Part shown: positions 11,929-22,823 of the stretch, in pieces
Layout of the letters: each line of letters opens with the position of its first letter
How positions within the stretch are numbered: the first letter of the stretch is position 1
Origin: Antedon bifida
Taxonomy: Eukaryota; Echinodermata; Crinoidea; Comatulida; Antedonidae
Reading direction: 5' to 3'
Assembly (NCBI GenBank): GCA_963402885.1
Contig: OY727102.1
Coordinates: 11,222,001-11,286,000 of the forward strand
Length of the DNA: 64,000 nt
The notes under the pieces: model-generated
What the model was told of the DNA's origin: nothing
What the model saw: the letters and a program-made list of their open reading frames with translations, nothing else
The model's database searches: none
Translations under genes and position numbers: made by a program

Positions 11929-13452
11929 TTCATCTTTATTCTTCTTTCTTTCCCGGATTTTTGTTGCAGCTATATCTCAAATTTTTGTAGACATAACTTT
12001 GTATAACTTTGTCATAAGATTGACCTGTAGCTGTAGATGTGCAGGAAACTTCGTTATATGACGTTAGAGTCGCGCAGCGTAAGTTACGCGCGATTTTACG
12101 AATTTCAATGATTGATCATAGATTATAAACCAAAAGTCATTTTTTATTGACACTTACTGAAAATTTAAGTCATATCAAGCGCAAACTTTCTATGGATTAA
12201 AAATGGCATGTTTCACAAGAAGTTACGCGCGCACGCGCATTTAAAATTTCAAAATGCGCAAAATTAATTTCTAATCAACTTTCTACGCTGATCATGACAT
12301 TTTGAGCATGTCAAAAATTCCCATGCGCGCGAAAAAAATTACGCGTAAGGTGCGCACGGAGCATGAAAATCATGTGTTTTTCTCTTGAATTATGATTTTA
12401 CAGCCTTTCCTAGTCATTTTAAAAAAGATTGACATAATTTCCAATTAAAATGATGTCATACGAACACGTTGATTTAGACCATTTGCGCGCGCTTTAGTTG
12501 CAAAAGTGACAAAATGTTGTCAAAATTATGCCTATTTTGAATCTATTATAGCTCCTCAGGATCAACCGTTACCCCCAATTTTTTTAATTTAATATAGAAG
12601 CAGATATGTTGTAGATATGAATTCATGCAGAATCTTTACCCCTCGGATGTTATGACGTCATCGTATGGCCACACGAATGTAAAATATTGGATTTTTGACT
12701 GTTTCGTTATTGCTCATTACATTAAATAGAGCGCATCTCGCTTATACGTATTCCATTTCCTCATATATTTTAATACTGTCTAGGTCAATCAACTATCTTT
12801 CGCATGAGTTAAAAATATTTTAATTTTTATGACGTCATCATGTCTAAAAATGTAAATAACGCGAGTCACCTATTTTCATCTTTACAGTAAATTTCAATCT
12901 GTTATAACTCGTCAGAATAAAAAGTGATAATCATGATTAAAACGTTTTCTGGAAGCTATTGGATTGTAGATACAAATTCATGTGAATATTTTGCCAAACA
13001 GATGTTGTGACGTCATCATATGGCCAGTTGAATTCAAAAAGTCATATTTTCATCTCTTGCGTAAAAGTTCATTGCATTTAAACGAGAGCGCATCTCACTT
13101 TTACGTGCTCAAAATTCTTCAAATTTGTATTAATGTAATTATTTAGATAATTATCTTCAAAAATTGTTATCTTTATATGTCAATTTGATGACGTCATCTT
13201 GTTAATAATTGGATTTAAAAGATGGGTCTCGAAATTTCGTCTATGCTGCACTGTATATAACATACAGTGTATTCTGTAAATACTGTAATATGCTGTATGC
13301 TACAAAATAGGTACAATTCAGCACTGTAAAAATATTTAATTCATGTCATAAGATGGTATAATAATTGTCGAAGTTCATATATTTTAAACGTATGTGCATA
13401 TTGCGTTTGCGCGGATAACCCGAACTCGTCAAAGTGACGAGTTCAAATCTAG
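11929..13452 (+). mobile_element. Headless non-autonomous Helentron copy B5 (B family)
   Basis: It starts at the CTAG of B4 without a hairpin. The 3' end reads GCGGATAACC, then CGAACTCGTCA and its partner arm, with CTAG at 13449-13452. It is one of only two headless bodies, with C2, for which no surplus head of the right type is left over upstream. The first internal unit is close to that of B1. Confidence 0.85.
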
Positions 13453-14964
13453 TTTGGCTTCTTTCTTTCTGTATGATTTTTGTGGAACGCTTTTCTCTAA
13501 AACTTGCAAACATAACATTTTGTAACTTTCTCAACATATCGTCATGCACATGAAGATGTGCTGCGAAGCTTTTCATGACGTTTACAATTGCGCAACGTGA
13601 CTTACGCGTGATTTAACGATTTCCTCGTATTCAACATAGGTCGAAAACCAAATAACATTTCAAATTGAAACTTTCCAAAAGTTTAATTTATATCATGCGC
13701 TAACTTTCTGTTGAAACAAAATTGCGTGTTTTACACAAAGTTACGCGTGCACGCGCATTTAAAATTTCAAAATGCGCAAAATTAATTTCTAATCAACTTT
13801 ATACGCGTTTCATGTCGTTTTAAGCATGAAAAAAATTCCCACGCGTGCGCAAATTTTTACGTGTGCGGTGCGCACGTAGCATTGAAAACATTTTTTTTTT
13901 GCGTGATTTATGTTTTTCCAGCCTTTTCTAGTAATTTTACTAAATTTTAAACAATTTCGACTTAAAGTTACGTCATACAAGCACGTCGAATTGGACAATT
14001 TGCGCGCATTTTTGATGAAAAAGTTCAAAAATTCGTTAAAAATATGCCTTTTTTTAAACAGTCGTAATTTCTAAACTACACGGTCAACTTTTTGTGGATG
14101 ACATATTCTGGAAGTTGATGAGTTGTAGATATCGGATCAGGTATTAATATGGCTAACCGGACATTGTGACGTCATCGTATGGCCACACGAATATAAAATT
14201 TAGGATTGTTGTATCTTTCGTCATAGCTCATCACATTGAATAGAGCGCATCTCCACTTATTCGTTTTCCATTTTCACCCCGATTTTGATATTGTCTAGGT
14301 CAATCAACTATCTTTCGCATGAGTTAAAAATATTTTATTTTTTATGACGTCATCATGCCTAAAAATTTAAATTACGTGTGGCATTAATTTCATCTTTACA
14401 GTAAATTTTAATCTGTTATAGCTCGTAAGAATAAAATGTGATAATCACGATTAAAACGTTTTCTGGAAGCTATTGGATTGTAGATACGAAATCATGTAAA
14501 CATTTTGCCAATCGGATGTTGTGACGTCATCATATGGCCAGTTAAATAAAAAAGGTCGTATTTTCATCATTTGCGTCATAATTCATTACATTTAAAAGAG
14601 CGCGCATCAATATTTCACGTATTCAAATTTCTTCTACACGTTAATATGCTGTTGCTGAGATAATTTTCTTCCGAAATTGCTACCTTCGCGTTTCATTTTA
14701 AAACCGTCAACATGTTAAAAATTGCAAAAAATAGCGGGTCCCGTAATTTCACCTATTCTACACTGTATGTGATATGGATACAGATTATACTGTGTATACT
14801 ATATATGAATCTAAATAATAAAATTCAGCAATAACAACATATCATATTCTTCAGGTCATACGTGAACACTTCCTTTTGTCCTCAACCTATCCCCTTAATG
14901 TTGATGTTGCACCACTTGCGCGGCGGATAACCAAACTCGTCAAAGTGACGAGTTACATGTCTAG
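13453..14964 (+). mobile_element. Headless non-autonomous Helentron copy B6 (B family, B7/B8-like)
   Basis: The body begins after the CTAG of B5 and is of the same subfamily as B7 and B8 (shared GTATGATTTTTGTG near its start and ACTTCCTTTTGTCCTCAACC near its end). The ATIR is GCGGATAACC and CTAG lies at 14961-14964. The surplus head at 6246 has the B7/B8 type of sequence after its hairpin (ACGAAATCATC), so it is the best candidate for the missing 5' end of this copy. Confidence 0.85.
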
Positions 14965-14966
14965 TT

Positions 14967-16543
14967 AGGTGATCATTTAGAATAAAATGATCACCTATTG
15001 TTATTGTATAAAATCTTTATTATTTTTTTCTTTCTTTTTATTGTTTCTGTACACTATTTTGTGTAACAATTATCTCAAAAAGTTTAATGTAAATGATTAC
15101 AAAAATTTCAGAATATCTTTCAAATAATATAACTTAATCCTAATAAGCTTTCCAGCGTGATCACTCATCCGTGACGACATTTATACGCCATTTTGCGAAA
15201 TCACATTATCAATCATATCTCCATAATTCATTATCACATATTAATGAAATTCACTACACGTAAACTTCAGATCAAGGGTAAAAATATTAGCAAATAAAAA
15301 CGCACGCGCACGTAGGTTCATGCGCGTGATATCGCGCGTTAAAAATTTAAAACGCTCAAAATTAAGTTTTGATCAATTTAGAGCATGAATTAGGCCATTT
15401 GCGTGTTTAAAAAAATTACTGCGCAAAAATGCGTTTTTGCGCGCGCGATACTTAAAAAGCGTAAAAAATATGAATTTTTTTTACAAATCTCATTCTACTC
15501 ACCATCCTTAGTACATTCACCAAATTTGAGTCAGTTCCGACTTAAAATAACGCTATACGAGCACGTTAAAAATGACAAAATGCGCACATTAATTTTACAA
15601 AAGTTCTGAAAATAGTGAAAAATAGGTCTTTTTTAAAATGAAAATAATTCTTCAGAATGCAAGATGACCCCCGATTTTTTTAACTTATTCTGGAAGCCAT
15701 TGAGTTGTAGATATGAATTCATGTACACATTTTACGTACAAAATGTTTTGACGTCATCAAATGGCCACTTGAATTTAAAAATTAGGATTTGTTATCTTTT
15801 TCTGTAGATTATCACATTCAACAGAGCGCATCTTGGTTATGTGTGCTCGAATTTCGCACAACTTTCAGTATGTGCTTGCTTAATTAATTATCTTTATCAT
15901 GAGTTGACACTATCTTCATTTTAATGACGTCATCACGCGTAAAAACTTGAATAACGTAGGCCGTGTAATTTCACCTTCGCAGTAAATTTGAATATCTTAC
16001 AGCTCTTCAGAATTGAAGGTTACCTTGATGATTATAATTTATTATGAAAGCTGATGAAATGTAGATATTAATTCATATAAAAATTAAGCCTATCGGATGT
16101 TGTGACGTTAACATATGGCCAGTTGAAGTGAAAAAGTAGTTTTTTCATATTTTTTGTCAAAGTTATACACAATTCAAAGAGCGCGCACAGCGCTTCTACG
16201 TGCCAAATTTTTTTCCAAATCTTATATTTTTTTGCTCAATTAATTATCTTTCGAAATTGTCATCTTAAAGTTTAGTTTGATAACGTCATCATGCCAAAAA
16301 ATTAGAACATGTGTGTCCCGTAATTTCACCTATGCTACACTGTATATAGATATACAGTATATACTGTACATATTGTATATGGCATATAGGCACAACTCAG
16401 CACTATAAGCATATGATAGGATGGCATACATCAACATTTTCCGATCGTATGTTAACGTACGTGCATGTTTAAAAAAAATTAATTTCAGTAAAATGATAAA
16501 AATGATCACCTATAATTCGTCAAAGTGACGAATTAAATTCTAG
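14967..16543 (+). mobile_element. Non-autonomous Helentron copy A2 (A family, beta subfamily), reference structure
   Basis: The copy is complete at 1577 bp: head hairpin 14967-14996, TTGTTATTGTA box, microsatellite-like T-rich tract, body and CTAG at 16540-16543. The two internal units are 15653-15975 and 16008-16330. Both begin with CAGAAT and end with TAATTTCACC, exactly 355 bp apart at each end. TGACGTCA-type motifs recur in the body. A 68-codon open frame (15403-15609) recurs in relatives but is not considered coding. Confidence 0.92.
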
Positions 16544-16549
16544 TTTTTT

Positions 16550-18164
16550 GGTTTTCCGCAACGAAGTTGCAGGAAAACCTCTTGTGATTGTACGAAATCA
16601 TCATCATCATCATCTTTTTTGTCATCTTCTTTCTTTCTGTATGATTTTTGTGTAACGCTTTTCTCTAAAACTTGCAAACATAACATTTTTTTAACTATGT
16701 TGACATTTTGACATTTATGTAACGTCGTCAAGCGAAGCTTTTCATGATGCTTACAATTGCGCAACGTGACGTACGCGCGATTTAACGATTTTCTCGTATT
16801 TAACATAGCTCGACAACCAAATAACATTTCAACTTGAAACTTTGCAAAAGTTTAATTTATATCATGCGCTAACTTTCTGTGGAAAAAAAATTGCGTGTTT
16901 TACACAAAGTTACGCGCGCACGCGCATTTAAAATTTCAAAATGCGCAAAATTAATTTATAATCAATTTTCTACGCGTTTCATGTCGTTTTAAGCATGTCA
17001 AAAATTCCCACGCGTGCGCACATTTTTACGTGTGCGGTGCGCACGTAGCATTGAAAACGTATTTTTTTCGCGTGATTTATGTTTTTCCAGCCTTTTCTAG
17101 TAATTTTACCAAATTTTAAACAATTTCGACTTAAAGATACGTCATACGAGCACGTCGAATTGGACAATTTGCGCGCGTTTTTTATGAAAAGGTTAAAAAA
17201 TTCGTTTAAAATATGCATTTTTTTAAACAATCGTAATTTCTAAACTAGACGGTCAACTTTTTGTGGATGACATTTTCTGGAAGTTAATGAGTTGTAGATA
17301 TCGGATCATGTATTAATATGGCTAACCGGACATTGTGACGTCATCGTATGGCCACGCTAATATAAAATTTAGGATTTTTGTATCTTTCGTCATAGCTCAT
17401 CACATTTAATAGAGCGCATCTCCACTTATCCGTTTTCCATTTTCACCCAAATTTTGATATTGTCTATGTCAATCAACTGTCTTTCGCATGAATTAGAAAT
17501 ATTTTAATTTTTTTGACGTCATCATTCCTAAAAATTTAAATTACGTGTGGCATTAATTTCATCTTTACAGTAAATTTTAATCTGTTATAGCTCGTAAGAA
17601 TAAAATTTGATAATCACGATTAAAACGTTTTATGGAAGCTATTGGATTGTAGATACGAAATCATGTGAAAATTTTGCCAATCGGATGTTGTGACGTCATC
17701 ATATGGCCAGTTAAATGAAAAAAGTCGTATTTTCATCTTTTGCGTCATAATTCATTACATTTAAAAGAGCGCGCATCAATATTTCACGTATTCAAATTTC
17801 TTCTAGACGTTAATATGTTGTTGCTGAGATAATTTCCTTCCGAAATAGCTACCTTTGCATTTCATTTTAAAACCGTCAACATGTTAAAATTTGCAATAAA
17901 TAGCGGGTCCCGTAATTTCACCTATTCTACACTGTGTGATATGGATACAGATTATACTGTGTATACTATATATGAATCGAAATAATAGAATTTAGCAATA
18001 ACAACATGTCATATTCTTCAGTTCAGGTCATAATGCCAACGTGAACACTTCCTTTTGTCCTCAACCTATCCCTTAATGTTAAAAGGTACGTCGTTACACG
18101 TTCATGTTGCACCACTTGCGCGGCGGAAAACCAAACTCGTCAAAGTGACGAGTTACATGTCTAG
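16550..18164 (+). mobile_element. Non-autonomous Helentron copy B7 with compensated termini
   Basis: The head hairpin 16550-16579 has arms GGTTTTCCGC and GGAAAACC where other B heads have GGTTATCC/GGATAACC. The 3' ATIR at 18123-18132 is GCGGAAAACC, changed in the same way. The 3' hairpin is 18134-18154 and CTAG is 18161-18164. The body is close to B6 and B8, which keep the usual bases. The coordinated change at three separate places is the clearest covariation in the window. Confidence 0.92.
18123..18164 (+). promoter_or_regulatory. 3' terminus of B7: ATIR, hairpin and CTAG
   Basis: In order this holds the ATIR GCGGAAAACC (18123-18132), the hairpin 18134-18154 with arms AACTCGTCA and TGACGAGTT around AAG, a 6-base linker and CTAG. 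In Helitrons and Helentrons the 3' hairpin is taken as the signal that ends rolling-circle transfer. The layout is the same at the 3' end of every copy here, with AATTCGTCA/TGACGAATT in family A. Confidence 0.88.
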
Positions 18165-18166
18165 TT

Positions 18167-18276
18167 AGGTGATCATTTAGAATAAAATGATCACCTATTG
18201 TTATTGTACAAAATCTTTATTAGGTGATCATTTAGAATAAAATGATCACCTATTGTTATTGTACAAAATCTTTATT
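18167..18276 (+). repeat. Two solo A-family heads
   Basis: Units 18167-18221 and 18222-18276 are both of the TACAAAATC type. They are followed not by an A body but by a T-rich spacer and the head of B8. They are therefore heads whose bodies must lie elsewhere. In the bracket matching, 18222 pairs with the headless A5 body at 25924, and 18167 stays unmatched within the window. Confidence 0.88.
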
Positions 18277-18291
18277 GTTGTTTTTGTTATT

Positions 18292-19877
18292 GGTTATCCG
18301 CAACGAAGTTGCAGGATAACCTCTTGTGATTGTACGAAATCAACATCTTTTTCTTGATCTTCTTTCTTTCTGTATGATTTTTGTGGAACGCTTTTCTCTA
18401 AAACTTGCAAACATAACATTTTGTAACTTTCTCAACATATCGTCATGCACATGAAGATGTGCTGCGAAGCTTTTCATGACGTTTACAATTGCGCAACGTG
18501 ACTTACGCGTGATTTAACGATTTCCTCGTATTTAACATAGGTCGAAAACCAAATAACATTTCAAATTGAAACTTTCCAAAAGTTTAATTTATATCATGCG
18601 CTAACTTTCTGTTGAAAAAAAATTACGTGTTTTACATAAAGTTACGCGCGCACGCGCATTTAAAATTTCAAAATGCGCAAAATTATTTTCTAATCAACTT
18701 TCTACGCGTTTCATGTCATTTTAAGCATGTCAAAAATTCCCACGCGTGCGCAAATTTTTACGTGTGCGGTGCGCACGTAGCATTAAAAACATATATTTTT
18801 CGCGTGATTTATGTTTTTCCAGCCTCTTCTAGTAATTTTACCAACTTTTAAACAATTTGGATTTAAGGTTACGTCATACGAGCACGTCGAATTGGTCAAT
18901 TTGCGCGCGTTTTTGATGAAAAAGTTCAGAAATTTGTCAAAATTATGCCTTTTTTTAAACAGTCGTAGTTTCTAAACTGCACGGTCAACTTTTTGTGGAT
19001 GACATATTCTAGAAGTTGATGAGTTGTAGATATAGGATCATGTATCAATATGGCTAACCGGACATTGTGACGTCATCGTATGGCCACGCGAATATAAAAT
19101 TTAGGATTTTTGTAGCTTTCGTCATAGCTTACCACATTGAATAGAGCGCATCTCCACTTATCCGTTTTCCATTTTCACCCCGATTTTGATATTGTCTAGG
19201 TCAATCAACTATCTTTCGCAGGAGTTAAAAATATTTTAATTTTTTTGACGTCATCATGCCTAAAAATTTAAATCACGTGTGGCATTAATTTCATCTTTAC
19301 AGTAAATTTTAATCTGTTATAGCTCGTAAGAATAAAATGTGATAATCACGATTAAAACTTTTTCTGGAAGCTATTGGATTGTAGATACGAAACTATGTAA
19401 AAATTTTGCCAATCGAATGTTGTGACGTCATCATATGGCCAGTTAAATAAAAAAGGTCGTATTTTTATCTTTTGCGTCATAATTCATTACATTTAAAAGA
19501 GCGCGCATCAATATTTCACGTATTCAAATTTCTTCTACACGCTAATACGTTGTTGCTGAGTTAATTTCCTTTCGGAAATGCTACCTTCGCGTTTCATTTT
19601 AAAACCGGCAACATGTTAAAAATTGCAATAAATATCGGGTCCCGTAATTTCACCTATTCTACACTGTATGTGATATGGATACAGATTATACTGTGTATAC
19701 TATATATGAATTTAAATAATAAAATTCAGCAATAACAACACATCATATTCTTCAGTTCAGGTCATAATGCCAACGTGAACACTTCCTTTTGTCCTCAACC
19801 TATCCCCTTAATGTTAATGTTGCACCACTTGCGCGGCGGATAACCAAACTCGTCAAAGTGACGAGTTACATGTCTAG
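18292..19877 (+). mobile_element. Non-autonomous Helentron copy B8 (B family)
   Basis: The head hairpin is 18292-18321 (GGTTATCCGC first arm, GGATAACC second arm), followed by TGATTGTACGAAATC. The ATIR is GCGGATAACC and CTAG is 19874-19877. The body has two internal units and is near-identical over long stretches to B6 and B7, apart from the terminal changes in B7. Confidence 0.9.
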
Positions 19878-19885
19878 TTGTTATT

Positions 19886-19940
19886 AGGTGATCATTTAGA
19901 ATAAAATGATCACCTATTGTTATTGTATGAAATCTTTATT
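19886..19940 (+). repeat. Solo A-family head upstream of C1
   Basis: The hairpin is 19886-19915, of TATGAAATC type, ending in CTTTATT and a T run that passes directly into the C1 head at 19951. The headless A3 body at 22824 starts with a T run and is of the subfamily that carries TATGAAATC heads in A1. It is the likely continuation after removal of C1 and C2. Confidence 0.87.
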
Positions 19941-19950
19941 TTTTTTTTTT

Positions 19951-21566
19951 GGTTATCCGCCACAAGCGGATAACCTTTGTTATTGTACGTGTTTCTTTTT
20001 TTTTTTATTATTCTTCTTTCTTTCTCAGATTTTGTGCACGCGTTTTCTCTTCAACGTGTTAACATAACATGTTGTAACTTGGTCAACATTTAGACATTTA
20101 ACTGAAGATGTTCAGCCAAGCTTTTGGACGCTGTCAGATCCGCGTAGCGTAAGTCACGCGCGATTTTCTGAAAATCTTAAATCGGTCATAACTTCGAAAC
20201 CGATAAATATTTTTTAACGAATTTTTCAGCCACGTTTTCTTCACATCAATGGCTAACTTTTGGAATGTTTACCAAATTTTTGGAGACTAGAAAGTTTTCG
20301 CGTAAATTGCGTTTGAAATATTTTACTCTTCTTATTTTGTGCACGCTGTTTCTCTTCAACGTGTAAACATAATATGTTGTAACTTGTTCAGCATTTAGAC
20401 ATTTTACTGAAGTTGTCCAGCCAAGCTTTTTGACGATGTCAGAGCCGCGTAGCGTAAGTTACGCGTGATTTTCTGAAAATCTTAAATTGGTTATAACTTC
20501 GAAACAAACGAATATTTTTTAACGTCATTTTCAGCCACGTTTGCTTCACATCAATAGTTAACTTTTTTAACGCTACCGCAATTTGTAACGTTAGAAAGTG
20601 CGCGTGTAAATGGCGTTTGAAATTTTAAAATGCTTCAAATCAATTTCTGATTAAATTAGAGCACGATTCAGGTCATTTTAAGCGTTTAAAAAATTGCCAC
20701 TGTTGCGCACATTTTTACGCGCGCACGGCGCAGGGAACACGTATGAGCATTTCTTTTACACGATTTGTGTTTTTAAATCTTCGGTTAACAATTTTACGTT
20801 ATTTTATTCACTTTTCAACTTGAAATGGCGTTCTACGAGCACGTTAAACATGACAGGTTGCGCACGAAAACGTCAACAAATTGTGAAAATGTTCCAAAAT
20901 ATGTCTACTTTTAAAAATGAAACAGTTCACCAGAATGCAAGGTTACCCCATTTTTTTATTTTATTTTCTTGCAGAGTATGAATCATAGGTCTAATTTATA
21001 ATAGTCTTGAATGTTAAAAAGTGTTTGATGGCTACATTATTTGCATATTAAATGTAATTTTTGAAATATTTATCATCAAACAAACATAAACATATTCAAA
21101 GAGTAAAACAATAAACATAACGTTTATCTTTTTTCTTTACATGTTAATATATTAAACTTGAAAGTATGCACTTTCATAATATGTCACTGTTTAAAATGTG
21201 TGAAGATTTCATCATAGTAAACATTATGATTTAAGTTCGATATGTAATAATCAACTTGCATCGAGGGGGTTCACGACATACCGAATGAACGAGGATTCTT
21301 TCTTCGGATTTTCTTCACCAGGTGCTCATATGGCTCGATGTGTAATGCAACCGACTTTGGTATCAGAGGTACCGGGTTCGAATCCCATCACGGGAAAACA
21401 ATTAAATAAAAGGATTTGTTTGGTTATTACACTGAAAGGGCAGTTTTAATTTTGAATAGGCTACTTTTTGAAAAAGTCACAACTGAAAAGTACTTGAATG
21501 CGCAAGATACGTTTTGTTGCAGGCGGATAACCAAACTCGTCCTCAAGTGACGAGTTTAAGATCTAG
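19951..21566 (+). mobile_element. Non-autonomous Helentron copy C1 (C family)
   Basis: The head hairpin is 19951-19975 (GGTTATCCGC, loop CACAA, GCGGATAACC) with a TTTGTTATTGTACGTG box. The 3' end has GCGGATAACC, a hairpin with loop CTCAA and CTAG at 21563-21566. The 5' part is related to B copies and is partly duplicated about 310 bp further on (near 20021 and 20331). The 3' part is unrelated to A and B and holds a tRNA-like module. C3 is almost identical. Confidence 0.88.
21321..21396 (+). repeat. tRNA-like module in C1
   Basis: The 76-nt stretch has an A-box-like TGGCTCGATG and a B-box GGTTCGAATCC (21375-21385) at tRNA spacing. The acceptor arms do not pair and the T stem is broken, so it is not a functional tRNA. 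It is best read as a tRNA-derived or SINE-head fragment captured by the element. The same module is in C2 and C3. Confidence 0.7.
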
Positions 21567-22574
21567 TTATTCTTCTTTCTTTCTCAGATTTTGTGCACGC
21601 TGTTTCTCTGCAACGTGTTAACATAACATGTTGTAACTTTGTAAACATTTAGACATTTAACTGAAGTTGTACTGCGAAGCTTTTGGACGCTGTCAGAGCC
21701 ACGTAGCGTAAGTTACGCGCGAATTTCTGAAATTCTTAAATTGATCATAACTTTGAAACAAATAAATATTTTTTAACGAAATTTTCAGCCATGGTTGCTT
21801 CACATCAATTGTAAACTGTTTTATCGCTACCGAATTTTGTAACATTAGAAAGTGCGCGCGTAAACGGCGTTTGAAATTTTAAAATGCTTCAAATCATTTT
21901 CTGATTAAATTAGCGCACGTTTCAGGTCATTTTAAGCGTTTAAAAAATTCCCACCAGATGCGCACATTTTCACGCGCGCACGGCGCAGGGAACGCGTATG
22001 AGCCTTTATTTTGCATAGACTGTGTTTTTCAAACTTCAGTTAACAATTTTGCGTTATTTTATTCACTATTCAACTGGAAATGGCGTTACACGAGCACGTT
22101 AAACATGACTGGTTGCGCACGTAAAATGTCTAATAATTGTGAAAATGTTGCAAAATATGTCTACTTTTAAAAACGATACAGTTCATCAGAATGCAAGGTT
22201 ACCCCCATTTTTTATTTTATTTTCTTGCAGTGTATGAATCATAGGTCTGATTTATTATAGTCTTGAATGCTAAAACGTGTTTGATGGCTACATTATGTGC
22301 ATATTAAATATAATTTTTGAAATTTTGATCATCAAACAAACACTAACATTTTCAAAGAGCAAAACAATAAACATAACGTTTATCTTTTTTCTTCACATTT
22401 TAATATATAAAACTTGAAAGTATGAACTTTCATAATATGTTACTGTTTCAAATGTGTGAAGATTTCATCATAGTAAAAATTATGATTTAGTTTGATAGGT
22501 AATAATCAACTTGCATCGAGGGGTTCACGACATACCGAATGAACGAGTAATTGTTCTTCGGATTTTCTTCAGCA

Positions 22575-22650
22575 GGTGCTCATATGGCTCGATGTGTAGT
22601 GCAACCGACTTTGGTATCAGAGGTACCGGGATCGAATCCCGTCACGGGAA
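22575..22650 (+). repeat. tRNA-like module in C2
   Basis: It has the same 76-nt length as in C1. The B box reads GGATCGAATCC, and the right T arm CCCGT pairs slightly better than in C1. There are no compatible acceptor arms. Confidence 0.68.
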
Positions 22651-22687
22651 AATAATTAAATAAAAGGATTTATTTGCTTATTACACT

Positions 22688-22723
22688 GAAAGGGAGTTTT
22701 ATTTTCGAATAAAACTCCCTTTC
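22688..22723 (+). repeat. Perfect 16-bp-stem hairpin in C2
   Basis: Arms of 16 bases match perfectly around a TTCG loop. The homologous sites in C1 and C3 begin with nearly the same left arm but have an unrelated right arm, so the symmetry arose or was lost only in this lineage. Confidence 0.85.
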
Positions 22724-22823
22724 TTTTTGGAAAAGTCATGATTGAAAAGTACTTGAATGCGCAAGATACGTTTGTTGCGGGCGGATAACCAAACTCGTCC
22801 TCAAGTGACGAGTTAAGATCTAG

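Larger units (their letters stand above)
21567..22823 (+). mobile_element. Headless non-autonomous Helentron copy C2 (C family)
   Basis: It starts at the CTAG of C1 with TTATTCTTC and lacks a hairpin. CTAG lies at 22820-22823. It is about 360 bp shorter than C1 because it has only one copy of the 5' segment that is duplicated in C1. It carries the tRNA-like module and a perfect hairpin at 22688-22723 that C1 and C3 do not have. Confidence 0.86.

Noticed and set aside
15403-15609. Open frame of about 68 codons that recurs in many A copies (also near 24783, 42195, 51614, 53312, 54897 and 62363)
   Set aside because: It recurs because the copies are closely related. Frame and length vary between subfamilies, it has no recognised domain, and most starts are arbitrary.
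20694-20981. 95-codon open frame, identical in C1 and C3
   Set aside because: Identity reflects the near-identity of the two copies. C2 has a different and shorter frame at the same place.
21321-21396. A functional tRNA gene
   Set aside because: Acceptor arms do not pair, the T stem has mismatches, and the module sits inside a transposon in three copies.
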